From NCBI RefSeq assembly GCF_034262375.1, contig NZ_CP139558.1:5890001-5954000 (forward strand): a DNA stretch of 64,000 bases, given 5' to 3'. This DNA comes from Mucilaginibacter sabulilitoris. Lineage in GTDB: Bacteria; Bacteroidota; Bacteroidia; Sphingobacteriales; Sphingobacteriaceae. Under the pieces are notes generated by a model. The model worked only from the letters and a program-made list of their open reading frames with translations, did not search any database and had not been told where the DNA came from. Position numbers and translations under genes: made by a program. Positions 50,568 through 59,261 of the stretch are shown here, in pieces. The number at the start of each line of letters is the position of its first letter. The first letter of the stretch is position 1.

Positions 50568-51170
50568 ATGGAAAACGAACTATCAAAAGCAGAAAGGACC
50601 CGCCAGTTCATTGTTGAAACTACGGCAGGTATTTTTAACAAAAAAGGCTATGCAGGCACTTCGTTATCTGATTTAACAGAAGCTACCGGTCTTACCAAGG
50701 GCAGCATATACGGCAATTTTAAAAGTAAGGAAGAAGTTGCCATAGCTGCGTTTGAATATAATACGGGTAGGGTTCGGAAACAAACAGCGCAACTGATAGA
50801 GAAAGCTCCAACTTACCATGAAAAGCTAATGGTTTATGCAAAAGTTTATCACAGTTTTACATCTGCAAATTTTCCTGAAGGCGGATGCCCCATACTAAAT
50901 ACCGCTGTTGATGCCGATGACACCAACCCGGTATTAAAAGAAAAAGTAGCACAGGCGATTATTCGCTGGAAGAAGAGAATTGAAGAGCTGATACAGGGTG
51001 GTATAACCAACGGCGAGTTTAAAACTGATGTTGACATCAGCAGAACAGCACTTTCTATGATAGCATTAATTGAGGGCGGCATGATGATAGCCAAAGCAAC
51101 CAACACTCCTGCTAATTTAGATACGGTACTCAAAACAGTGCACTCCATCATAACAGAGCTCAAAGTTTAG
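50568..51170 (+). CDS. TetR-family repressor of the neighbouring exporter and SDR
   Basis: The 200-residue protein has the TetR N-terminal domain: RTRQFIVETTAGIFNKKGYAGTSLSDLTEATGLTKGSIYGNFKSKEEV, with recognition helix near LTKGSIYGNF. The C-terminal ligand domain is helical and holds GCPILNTAVDADDTNP, as in AcrR/TetR_C_6-like or TetR_C_33-like groups that bind drug-like ligands. Three copies of one operator in the 2.5 kb before it point to control of the SDR, the exporter and itself. Start ATG lies directly after the promoter. Confidence 0.92.
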   Translation: MENELSKAERTRQFIVETTAGIFNKKGYAGTSLSDLTEATGLTKGSIYGNFKSKEEVAIAAFEYNTGRVRKQTAQLIEKAPTYHEKLMVYAKVYHSFTSANFPEGGCPILNTAVDADDTNPVLKEKVAQAIIRWKKRIEELIQGGITNGEFKTDVDISRTALSMIALIEGGMMIAKATNTPANLDTVLKTVHSIITELKV

Positions 51171-51257
51171 GCTGTAACTTAATTATTACGGCAATAAGTT
51201 TAGGGTTAAAAACAAAAGTTGTTAACCGAACGTTATTATCGATACCAACTTAACAAT

Positions 51258-51656
51258 ATGCCTAAAAAGATTTTAATCCTCGATGATAGCGAGGATATAC
51301 TTGAAGTGATGAAAGACGCACTCGAGATGGAGGGTTACGAAGTACGGGGGCTCAATTTTACCGATGATATTTGTAAGGCAGCTATCAGTTACAATGCCGA
51401 CATGGTAATATTAGATTACATACTATTTGGTATTAATGGCGGGGAACTTTGCCATATACTTAAAACCACGCCGGAGACGGCTCACATCCCGGTGATCATG
51501 GTATCAGCTTACCCAAGGGTGTTAGAGTCATTAGGCAATTATGGTTCTGATGCATTTATAGCTAAACCTTTTAGTCTTTCAGACATTAGCGATACTATAA
51601 AAAGCTGCTTTCTAAAAGCCGGCAATGATGTTGAACACGCCGATTGCGATTTTTAA
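51258..51656 (+). CDS. Stand-alone receiver (CheY-like) protein
   Basis: From ATG 51258 (an in-frame start at 51219 adds 13 residues before the domain) the 132-residue protein is a single receiver: acidic pair in LILDDSED, phospho-Asp in ADMVILDYILFG, Thr/Ser position in MVSAYPR and Lys in FIAKPFS. No output domain is present, so it must act by contact with a partner. No kinase lies next to it; the nearest is 13 kb away. Confidence 0.88.
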   Translation: MPKKILILDDSEDILEVMKDALEMEGYEVRGLNFTDDICKAAISYNADMVILDYILFGINGGELCHILKTTPETAHIPVIMVSAYPRVLESLGNYGSDAFIAKPFSLSDISDTIKSCFLKAGNDVEHADCDF

Positions 51657-51665
51657 GAAAACACT

Positions 51666-51760
51666 TGTCATTGCGAGGTACGAAGCAATCTCATCATACT
51701 CATAACCTGGAAGTACGTTGTCCGATTCAATGAGATTGCCACGCTACGCTCGCAATGACA
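51666..51760. repeat. 95-bp dispersed-type inverted repeat
   Basis: TGTCATTGCGAG plus GAAGCAATCTCA at the left match TGAGATTGCC and CGCAATGACA at the right, with an AT-rich middle. This is a short palindromic repeat of a sort found scattered in many genomes. It lies between the receiver gene and an SDR gene and may act as terminator. Confidence 0.7.
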
Positions 51761-51880
51761 TATTTCTTCTTTCTTACCCCCTTCTCCATGAGCTTCTCAC
51801 CAAAGTAAACTTGAGCTAATCAACAAACCTCTGCACTCATCTTTACCCGCACCTTTGTTTTGTATTAACATATAACAAAA

Positions 51881-52693
51881 ATGAAAAAGGTAATATTAAT
51901 AACCGGAGCATCTGCCGGTATGGGTAAGGAAATGGCAAGGCATTTAAAAGATGACGGACACACAGTTTATGGCGCTGCGCGCCGTATTGAAAAAATGGAC
52001 GACATCAAAAAGCTTGGTGTAAAAATATTAGCTATGGATGTAACCGATGAAGCATCTATGATAGCCGGTATTGAAACCATTGTTAAAACCGAAGGTCGCA
52101 TTGACGTATTGATAAACAATGCAGGCTTCGGTTCTTACGGCGCTATTGAAGATGTAGCCATAAACGATGCCCGTTACCAGATGGATGTAAACGTATTTGG
52201 AGCAGCTCGCTTGTCGCAACTGGTTTTACCGCATATGCGCAGCCAACACTATGGAAGAATTATAAATATATCTTCAATAGGTGGTAAGTTTGCCGCGGCG
52301 CTTGGTGGCTGGTATCACGCCAGTAAGTTTGCACTGGAAGGCCTGAGCGATAGTCTGCGCAACGAGGTAAAACAATTTGGTATTGATGTGGTGGTTATTG
52401 AACCGGGCGGCGTAAAATCTGAATGGAGCAGCATAGCGGTAGATAACCTGATAAAAACCTCAGGCAATACGGCATACCAGGATATTGTGAAACAATTTGC
52501 CGCTATAGCGCGAAAAGCAGAAGCCCAAAATGCCGACCCGATAGTTATTGTCAATCTGATAAGGAAAGCCATTGAAGCTAAAAACCCAAAAACACGTTAT
52601 TATGGTGGTTACATGGCTTCGGCCGCTTTGTTTATGCGTAAGATGCTTCCCGACCGCATGTTTGATAAGATGCTGCTGGCCCAACTCAAGTAA
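51881..52693 (+). CDS. Short-chain dehydrogenase, unknown substrate
   Basis: The 270-residue classical SDR has ITGASAGMGKEMA, NNAGFGSYGAIED, Ser in INISSIGGKFA and YHASKFALEGLSDSLRNEVKQFGI with the Tyr/Lys pair. Features after it (EPGGVKSEW, PKTRYYGG) resemble the oxidoreductase/retinol-type group of Bacteroidota. An AraC-family gene starts 25 bp downstream on the same strand, so the two probably form one unit. Confidence 0.88.
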   Translation: MKKVILITGASAGMGKEMARHLKDDGHTVYGAARRIEKMDDIKKLGVKILAMDVTDEASMIAGIETIVKTEGRIDVLINNAGFGSYGAIEDVAINDARYQMDVNVFGAARLSQLVLPHMRSQHYGRIINISSIGGKFAAALGGWYHASKFALEGLSDSLRNEVKQFGIDVVVIEPGGVKSEWSSIAVDNLIKTSGNTAYQDIVKQFAAIARKAEAQNADPIVIVNLIRKAIEAKNPKTRYYGGYMASAALFMRKMLPDRMFDKMLLAQLK

Positions 52694-52718
52694 TTGCTAT
52701 ATTTAAAACGCCAGCGAG

Positions 52719-53522
52719 ATGGAATACAAAAGCCACATATTATTCAGCAACCTGCTTTATTCTTGTGTTGATAAAAAACAGCGCAGTAATGAATCGTTTG
52801 TACCCGAACATGCTTTCGGATACATCATATCGGGCGAAAGTCACCAAAAAACCAATGAAGGTACCCTGGTATTTAAGGCGGGGACGGTTGGGCTCGTGCG
52901 CAGGAACCAACTTATTAAATCTGAAAAAGTTCCCGGCCCCGAAGGTGAGTTTAAATCCATCAACTTGTTTTTTGATCAGGCTTTTTTACGCCGTTACAGC
53001 GCCGAGCACAAGCTTGCTCCGGCCAAAAGCTATACCGGGAACCCTGTATGCCTGTTACCACCAGATCCTTTTATTAAAGGCTATTTTGATTCACTGCTTC
53101 CTTATTTTAATCATCCGGAACAAGCCTCAGATACTATGGCCGATCTGAAAACACGGGAGGCTGTTGAACTGCTGTTAAGATTGGATCCATCGCTTTACGA
53201 CTTTCTGTTTGATTTTAGCGAACCTTACAAGATTGACCTGGAAGCCTACATGAACAAACACTATATGTTTAACGTTCCGGCTGCCCAGTTTGCCAAACTC
53301 ACCGGCCGCAGCCTGGCCAGCTTTAAACGCGATTTTGAAAAAGTGTTCGGTACTTCACCGGGGCAATGGCTGCAGCAAAAACGCCTTGCCGAAGCATACT
53401 ATCTCATCAGGGAAAAAGGCCAGAAACCATCGGAAGTTTATCTTGACGTAGGTTTTGAAAATCTGTCGCACTTTTCCTATTCGTTTAAAAAAGCATTTGG
53501 TGTGGTGCCATCCAGGGTTTAA
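52719..53522 (+). CDS. AraC-family regulator with N-terminal sensor domain
   Basis: The 267-residue protein has an N-terminal cupin-like part (HAFGYIISGESHQKTNEGTLVFKAGTVGLVRRNQL) and a C-terminal double HTH: FNVPAAQFAKLTGRSLASFKRDFEKVFGTSPGQWLQQKRL and PSEVYLDVGFENLSHFSYSFKKAFGVVPS, the AraC signature. It follows the SDR gene by 25 bp and may control it. Its stop overlaps the convergent VOC gene by 4 bp. Confidence 0.9.
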   Translation: MEYKSHILFSNLLYSCVDKKQRSNESFVPEHAFGYIISGESHQKTNEGTLVFKAGTVGLVRRNQLIKSEKVPGPEGEFKSINLFFDQAFLRRYSAEHKLAPAKSYTGNPVCLLPPDPFIKGYFDSLLPYFNHPEQASDTMADLKTREAVELLLRLDPSLYDFLFDFSEPYKIDLEAYMNKHYMFNVPAAQFAKLTGRSLASFKRDFEKVFGTSPGQWLQQKRLAEAYYLIREKGQKPSEVYLDVGFENLSHFSYSFKKAFGVVPSRV

Positions 53523-53893
53523 TATTGGGTAAGGGAAAGTACGTTACCATCGGGATCTTTAAACCAGGCTACCTTTGCTTCGCCCGAGTTCCATACCCCT
53601 AATTCGTTCTGCTCCAGAAAGCTATACTTTTCAAAAATTACGTTTTTGTTATTCAACGATCGTATAACAGCTTCAATATCGTCAACATCCCAGCCTAAAA
53701 CGGTGAAGGGATATGGTGTAAACCCGTTAACGATTGCTATCCGGAGCAATGTTCCGCTGGCTTCAAACTGCAGCGCATACTTATCTTCCGATAATAATTT
53801 AAACCCTAAAACATCCCGATAAAATAGTTTTGCGGTCTCAGGCACTACTGTGGCTACAAATGCTTTTAAACGTGCGTTATGTGGAATTGCCAT
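53519..53893 (-). CDS. VOC (glyoxalase/bleomycin-resistance) family protein
   Basis: The 124-residue protein is a two-module VOC fold: LKAFVATVVPETAKLFYRDVLGFKLLSEDKYALQFEASG, then FTVLGWDVDDIEAVIRSLNNKNVIFEKYSF and AKVAWFKDPDGNVLSLTQY. It is small enough to work as a dimer with a metal site, in detoxification or resistance. Ligand unknown. It is convergent with the AraC gene, with a 4-bp overlap of the ends. Confidence 0.87.
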   Translation of the reverse strand: MAIPHNARLKAFVATVVPETAKLFYRDVLGFKLLSEDKYALQFEASGTLLRIAIVNGFTPYPFTVLGWDVDDIEAVIRSLNNKNVIFEKYSFLEQNELGVWNSGEAKVAWFKDPDGNVLSLTQY

Positions 53894-54103
53894 ATCAGAT
53901 CTACATTGTTTATAAAATTAATACTTTGCATCTGATAATCTGCACTTTTTATCTGTTCTTGATACCGTAATATCTGCTAATCTTGTTTACACCTGTTTAC
54001 AATAAGCTTCCTTTTTTGATAGTTACTTTGTTTTTCACTTTGTTTTAGATAAATTTATGTAAGCATTTACATGCTACCATTTTAAACCTTTAAAACCTGC
54101 GGT

Positions 54104-54523
54104 ATGATAAGCTGGATATTGATACTCAAACTCTCTTTATTTGGTTTGGCAATGGGCATTGCTACAGCGCTTTTTATACCCAGCAATGTAGAGGGTTTTT
54201 TATGGCCTGTTATATTTATTATTTGCGCCTACCTTATAGCCAAAAACAGCGCGGAAATGTATTTTACAACAGGATTTTGTCTGAGCCTGGTTAATTGTGC
54301 GTGGATTATTGCTGCGCACCTTATTTTTTTTAACAGCTATATGGCCGGTCATGCTAAAGAGGCCGAAATGTATAATAACAATCCCTACCATCTTTCCCCG
54401 CAAATAGCCATGGTGATCATTGGCATTGTTATAGGTATTCTGTCGGGCCTGGTGCAGGGTTTGTTTGCTTTTATCGCTTCAAAAATTGTGAAAAAAAACA
54501 GGATCATCCCCTTTCAGGATTAA
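54104..54523 (+). CDS. Small integral membrane protein, unknown function
   Basis: The 139-residue protein has four hydrophobic helices (LKLSLFGLAMGIATALFIP, FLWPVIFIICAYLIA, FCLSLVNCAWIIAAHLIFF, and MVIIGIVIGILSGLVQGLFAFIA) and a basic end. No domain is recognised. It lies 18 bp before the DUF1801 gene and is probably co-transcribed. Confidence 0.7.
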   Translation: MISWILILKLSLFGLAMGIATALFIPSNVEGFLWPVIFIICAYLIAKNSAEMYFTTGFCLSLVNCAWIIAAHLIFFNSYMAGHAKEAEMYNNNPYHLSPQIAMVIIGIVIGILSGLVQGLFAFIASKIVKKNRIIPFQD

Positions 54524-54541
54524 GCAGCTGTTTGTTAATAC

Positions 54542-54910
54542 ATGCCGACACAAACCGACAATTTTTACCTTCAAAAAGATGAGCCTCTAAAAAGCTGCTT
54601 ACTGGCATTACGTGATATTATCTTAAAACAGGATAAAGACATATCGGCCGCATGGAAATACGGAATGCCGTTTTTTTGCTACAAGGGTAAAATGTTTTGC
54701 TATTTATGGGTACATAAAAAACTCCACCAGCCATATATGGGTATAGTTGAAGGAAAAAGGTTTGACCATCCCAACCTTATCATCGAAAAACGCTCACGTA
54801 TGAAGATCATGCTTTTTGAGGCAGACCAGGACCTTCCCGTTACAACCATCGAAGACATTTTAAAACAGGCGCTTGACCTGTATAAAACAGGGGCTATAAA
54901 AATTGGATAA
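54542..54910 (+). CDS. DUF1801 domain protein
   Basis: The 122-residue cytoplasmic protein fits DUF1801: LLALRDIILKQDKDISAAWKYGMPFFCYKGKMFCYLWVHKKLHQPYMGIVEG, with the aromatic YGMPFF motif. The family has a YdhG-like fold; biochemical role is unclear. It sits 18 bp after the small membrane protein gene. Confidence 0.8.
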   Translation: MPTQTDNFYLQKDEPLKSCLLALRDIILKQDKDISAAWKYGMPFFCYKGKMFCYLWVHKKLHQPYMGIVEGKRFDHPNLIIEKRSRMKIMLFEADQDLPVTTIEDILKQALDLYKTGAIKIG

Positions 54911-54946
54911 TCAATCCTCTTGCAAGATCTCCTTATAGATAGATAA

Positions 54947-57334
54947 TTATTCCACAATAAATTTTATGATATCGATTTTTCCATCTACAGATGTAACGTG
55001 CAATAAGTACATCCCCTGCTTCAATAAAAGTGGTGCAATATTTACATTAACAATGCTACCAGATGATGTAAAAAGCGTATTGGATACATTACTTACGTTT
55101 CCGTTTAAACCAACAACCCGCAAAGCCGCAGCTCCCTTATATTTATAAACATCAGGAAAAACTACCTGCAAACTATTATGTGCCGGGTTAGGATATAAAA
55201 CAGGTTTATTTGCCGAATTGGGATGGATATTGCTTTGATCGTTCAACTGGCTGCCGGATGTATTTTTTGGAGCGTTTATGCTATTAAGCGATTTTGCCAT
55301 ATTGTTTCCCATAGTTTTAGCAACACCAACAACAAAATATTGGCAGGAGGCGCCAGCGGCAGGGCTCGCCATATTGCCGCCAAGACTGATGGTGCCGGCT
55401 TTAAACTCTTTACGGTATAGTGCTATGGTGGCTATCCTGGGGTCGCCTATCCCAATTTTATCAGTAAGCTTATCCCAGCCAGACAGCCATGCCGGTAAAA
55501 CTTTGGCGCGGGTATCATAAGCAATATAAATGGTTGCATCCTGTGAAATATTAAACGTAATGAGCTTTGAGGCTTTACTTAATTTATCGTCGCAGGCTGT
55601 TTTGATGAACGAGGCACCTGCCAATACCGAAGGAACCGTTTTGATGGTATAATCCCTATCTGTGTAATAATTGACACCTGTATTTAACTTACCTAACGGG
55701 TAACTACCATTTGTTGTTGATTGTATATTTGAAATTAATTCTGTTGTACTATCACTAATAAAGTTAGCTGTTATGGCCGTGTTTCCAGATATGGTCACGT
55801 TAAGCGGATTAGTTGTTAAAACTCGGTCTCCACTCCATCCTGTAAAACGCCAGCCTGTTGCTGCCGTTGCTTTCAATGCCACTATACTATTGGCGTTATA
55901 GGTTGGTTGGTTCGGTGTTTTTGTAACTGTTCCGGAGCCGGATAAATTAACATCTAACTTATATTTTACCGACGTGGCACTAACGGTTATATTAACGCAA
56001 AATGTAGCTTTTGATGCCGCTGTAGCGCTGGTTGCTGTAATTTTCCCGGTATAATTTCCGGGGGCCAGGCCACTGGCATTAATGGCGAGCTCTATATCAG
56101 TACCGTTGAGGTTAACCGCACCGCTGGCATTTTTTTTAACCGTAAGCCATGACGCATCCGATTGAAGACTGTAAGTTGTTGTGTTTTCAATCACGTAAAG
56201 TAAATTATGGGCCGTTGCCTGCCGGTTACTATCTAAGGCGGGCGAAATGCATGCGGCTGAAAATCCAAGTGTTCTGGCAGTGCTTCTGGGTACATTAGCT
56301 ATGTAAGTTTCCTTTCGTTCGTTCCCGTAACTATTTAAAGCCCCATTGGTAATTATAAAAGATGAACCTGCAAGTTTTGCCGACAAACCTAAAAAGCTGC
56401 CTGGCAGCTTATATGCCGTTAATGTTGTCCATGCTCCTAAGCCGTTGTTTGATTGTGGCGTAAATTGATATACCGTATTTTGAGTTTGATTATTAACCCC
56501 TTCCCCGGCTACCAAAAACACTTTACCATCAACTGCAAAAGTAGCCCCCTCGGCATGTGAACGTTGTTTTGGCAGATCGGTTAACTGGGTCCAGGTATCA
56601 GTTTCGGGATTATATACATGGCAGTACTTTTGATTTATTGCACCGCAATCATGCTTAAGTTCTCCTCCAAACGCATATATTTTACCACCAAGCACCACAT
56701 AATTTATATGGTTTCGTGGAACAGGCATCGGTGCCAGTTTATTTTCCCACTTTGTTCCGCTGGGATTAGCCTTATATTTATCTACATCAATAGTTAAATG
56801 CAGCTTAGCCTGGTCTTCGCACAAAGTTGGGCCAAAGCCTCCAAAAACATGAATGGTACGCCCCAGCAGTCCATACCCTCCGGCGCCCAACGGGAACGGC
56901 GAACCAGTAGCCGGATCAATTATTTCGGGCCCAACAGACCATGTATTACTGGTAATATTATATATGCTAACCTTACTGCTTGCAGGTCCGTATCCATCAA
57001 CCGCTCGTCCTCCTATTATCCATACGTTATCATCAACAAGTACTATCCCCTGATGAGTTACCTCTCTGCCGATGGGAAAAGGCGCTATCTGGCTCCATTT
57101 ATCTGCAGCGATGTCATATACCTCGTTAGTTTTTTCGATATAGGGATTATCCCCAAATCCGCTAAATACATAAAGCTTGTTATTATATAAAACGTTGTTA
57201 CCCTCGGCCCGTTTACTTATCTCATCGGCCTTTCTCTTCCATTGTGCGTGGGATACACTGGTTGATATCAATATACATACAAAGGAAAGGCAGATGACAT
57301 AAGCCTTCCGTAAAGTAAGACAATAAGGTTTCAT
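54947..57334 (-). CDS. Secreted kelch-repeat protein with InlB-type repeat and T9SS sorting tail
   Basis: The 795-residue protein has a signal peptide (ends SVSHAQ). Residues about 30-350 form kelch blades (NNVLYNNKLYVFSGFGDNPYIEKTNEVYD, NVWIIGGRA, KIYAFGGELKHDC). About 385-455 is a BACON-like beta-sandwich, and about 455-530 a divergent InlB repeat (GSGTVTKTPNQPTYNANSIVALKATAATGWRFTGWSGD). The end (LYPNPAHNSLQVVF to the last residues FIVE) is the type A sorting domain of the type IX system. It is likely exported and surface-bound or released, perhaps binding glycans or proteins. Role unknown. Monocistronic. Confidence 0.88.
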   Translation of the reverse strand: MKPYCLTLRKAYVICLSFVCILISTSVSHAQWKRKADEISKRAEGNNVLYNNKLYVFSGFGDNPYIEKTNEVYDIAADKWSQIAPFPIGREVTHQGIVLVDDNVWIIGGRAVDGYGPASSKVSIYNITSNTWSVGPEIIDPATGSPFPLGAGGYGLLGRTIHVFGGFGPTLCEDQAKLHLTIDVDKYKANPSGTKWENKLAPMPVPRNHINYVVLGGKIYAFGGELKHDCGAINQKYCHVYNPETDTWTQLTDLPKQRSHAEGATFAVDGKVFLVAGEGVNNQTQNTVYQFTPQSNNGLGAWTTLTAYKLPGSFLGLSAKLAGSSFIITNGALNSYGNERKETYIANVPRSTARTLGFSAACISPALDSNRQATAHNLLYVIENTTTYSLQSDASWLTVKKNASGAVNLNGTDIELAINASGLAPGNYTGKITATSATAASKATFCVNITVSATSVKYKLDVNLSGSGTVTKTPNQPTYNANSIVALKATAATGWRFTGWSGDRVLTTNPLNVTISGNTAITANFISDSTTELISNIQSTTNGSYPLGKLNTGVNYYTDRDYTIKTVPSVLAGASFIKTACDDKLSKASKLITFNISQDATIYIAYDTRAKVLPAWLSGWDKLTDKIGIGDPRIATIALYRKEFKAGTISLGGNMASPAAGASCQYFVVGVAKTMGNNMAKSLNSINAPKNTSGSQLNDQSNIHPNSANKPVLYPNPAHNSLQVVFPDVYKYKGAAALRVVGLNGNVSNVSNTLFTSSGSIVNVNIAPLLLKQGMYLLHVTSVDGKIDIIKFIVE

Positions 57335-57561
57335 TGGTTTAAAGACTATTAAAATATTGATTATTAGTCAAATAAGTCAATGAATCTAACTAAAAAAACA
57401 ACAAATAAAAACATCCCAAGAATATTGTTCGCTTTTGTGCATAATTGCACACATGTACAAACTAAAAACGAAAGATGGTATAATTGTGATGCCGGTAACA
57501 GACGTCTGAAAATCAGTGGCGTCATGATTTCAAAAAAATTTAATGGTGCCAATCAATTTTA

Positions 57562-57569
57562 TATCTTTG
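57562..57569 (+). promoter_or_regulatory. Promoter -7 box of tRNA-Arg
   Basis: TATCTTTG matches TAnnTTTG exactly, ten bases before the first base of the tRNA. Confidence 0.65.
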
Positions 57570-57578
57570 CCACACATT

Positions 57579-57650
57579 GCTCCCGTAGTTCAACGGATAG
57601 AATTATGGTTTCCGGTACCATCGATATGAGTTCGAATCTCGTCGGGAGCA
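57579..57650 (+). tRNA. tRNA-Arg (CCG)
   Basis: Acceptor GCTCCCG with CGGGAGC, anticodon arm ATGGT/ACCAT holding TTCCGGT (CCG in the centre), T arm ATGAG-TTCGAAT-CTCGT. CCA is not encoded. A promoter box sits just before it and a terminator directly after it, so it is its own transcription unit. Confidence 0.95.
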
Positions 57651-57689
57651 CTAAAAAGCCTCTAATCTTAATGATTAGAGGCTTTTTAG
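57651..57689 (+). terminator. Terminator of tRNA-Arg
   Basis: The 17-bp arms start with CTAAAAAGCC (57651) and end with GGCTTTTTAG (57689) round a TTAAT loop. It begins at the base after the tRNA discriminator. Confidence 0.9.
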
Positions 57690-57978
57690 TTAAAATATGA
57701 TTGTTTTTTGAGCGAATTTTATTCTAATACTTCTTTTACCCCCTCTTTATTTTGAATTAATATTTCTATACAAAGTATATTATCGCTAACAGATATATGC
57801 GATTAACACTTAACCGGTGTTGTTGAATTGCGCCCCAATCGGACTGAGGTTCGACAATTATCGGCCTTTTTTAATAATCTGTATATGGGAATGATGGGGC
57901 TGCTATTGCTACATTAATAGCCTATATAAATGTTACATTCTTTATTATATTTATATCAAAGTCGAAAATCACGGAGCT

Positions 57979-58680
57979 ATGATTAAATCAATGTTTTTAG
58001 TTTCATTATTTCAAAAAAATCATAAAAAGATAAGTGATAAAATCGATTTACTTTTTAAAGTATTTACAAGCCCAAAGCGGCTACGCATTTTGCTTGCATT
58101 TAACGATAAGGGCTATCTTGATCAAATTGGCTGGTTCAATGCATTTGAGGCCAGGTCGCCTATTGATCAGGATAATAATCCCATACCCTGGGTAACTTAT
58201 TCGTATATTGATTTTATTAAAGGTCGATTAAAAAAGCAGCATACCATTTTTGAATTCGGGTCGGGCAACTCCACCTATTTTTATGCCAAACATATCGGCT
58301 TGGTGGTTTCGGTTGAGCATGACAAGCAATGGTATGATAAAATAGTTAGCACTAAGCCAGAAAATGCCAAAATGATCTTTTGCGAGTTGGTGAAGGACGG
58401 CGATTACTGTCGGATGCCTTTAAAATTAGAACAGAAATTTGATATTATTATTGTGGATGGCCGCGACAGGGTAAACTGTTGTAAACAGGCGGTCAATGCT
58501 TTGTCAGAAAATGGTATAATAGTTTTGGACGATTCTGAACGTGAATGTTACCAGGAAGGCATAAATTTTTTGAAAAACAATGGGTATAAGGAATTATCAT
58601 TCAGCGGTATTTCACCAAGCTTATTTTATCTGAAATCAACCTCTGTTTTTTATAGGGTCAATAACTGCCTGGATATATAG
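57979..58680 (+). CDS. Class I SAM-dependent methyltransferase, FkbM-like
   Basis: The 233-residue protein has the SAM-binding loop IFEFGSGNSTYFYAKH, VVSVEHDKQWYDKI for motif II, FDIIIVDGRDRVNC for motif IV and GIIVLDDSE after it. No signal or membrane span, though the N-terminus is basic and hydrophobic. It may modify sugars or small molecules, but the substrate cannot be read. No glycosyltransferases flank it. The 289-bp region before it is AT-rich with no gene seen. Confidence 0.8.
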   Translation: MIKSMFLVSLFQKNHKKISDKIDLLFKVFTSPKRLRILLAFNDKGYLDQIGWFNAFEARSPIDQDNNPIPWVTYSYIDFIKGRLKKQHTIFEFGSGNSTYFYAKHIGLVVSVEHDKQWYDKIVSTKPENAKMIFCELVKDGDYCRMPLKLEQKFDIIIVDGRDRVNCCKQAVNALSENGIIVLDDSERECYQEGINFLKNNGYKELSFSGISPSLFYLKSTSVFYRVNNCLDI

Positions 58681-58732
58681 TTCACAATTTCAGGTTACTT
58701 CCCGGCAATACAACACCGTCACAAAAAGCTCT

Positions 58733-58960
58733 TTAATCATCACAATGTGATATATGATTAACGTTTAAAATAGAATCTATTTCCTGCAGAAAATGCTGAT
58801 GTTCTGTTTCGTCAAACTTTACCAGGTTTTGGTCGGCGTAATCATGATGAGTTTGGGGCTTATGCCTGTCTTTAAAGATGATCCAAAGAGGAATACAGAC
58901 CTGTAATACCATAAAGGCCAAAGTCAGCTGGAACATATATGTGGTCATCGTCTCCAACAT
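58733..58960 (-). CDS. Small single-span membrane protein, uncertain
   Basis: The 75-residue frame starts with a hydrophobic helix (YMFQLTLAFMVLQVCIPLWIIFKDR) followed by a polar, His/Asp-rich tail. It stands alone in a gap of about 480 bp between larger genes, and codon use looks coding. No family is recognised, and it may be a chance frame. Confidence 0.45.
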   Translation of the reverse strand: MLETMTTYMFQLTLAFMVLQVCIPLWIIFKDRHKPQTHHDYADQNLVKFDETEHQHFLQEIDSILNVNHISHCDD

Positions 58961-59222
58961 AAAGACAATCAGTTATAATTGGTACTGTTAATTTAACAAT
59001 TTTTTTTGAATTTAGTTATATAAAAATTATTAAAAATATAGCTACTTACCTGCGTTCCGTATAAAAAAGATGCGAATTTTTAATCAAATTGATTTATTGC
59101 TGTTTTCTTTCCCTAATCGATATTACCACTGATAATATTTTTTAATTCTCCGTAACATTTTGCCGGTCAGGGCATCTATAGATGATACTGATTTTCGAAC
59201 TTTCGTAACCAAAAGGTTTCAT

Positions 59223-59230
59223 TATATTTG
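59223..59230 (+). promoter_or_regulatory. Promoter -7 box of the MATE gene
   Basis: TATATTTG matches TAnnTTTG exactly, 32 bp before ATG 59262. It lies inside the upstream in-frame stretch, which supports the shorter start. Confidence 0.6.
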
Positions 59231-59261
59231 CAACGCAAAGCCAATTAAATTCTATCTACCT

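Noticed and set aside
51666..51760. Inverted repeat read as insertion-sequence ends
   Set aside because: Only 95 bp with no transposase frame and no target duplication seen; fits a dispersed palindrome better.
57380..57700. 106-codon plus-strand frame across tRNA-Arg
   Set aside because: It runs through the tRNA and its terminator; the tRNA is certain and the frame has no protein character.
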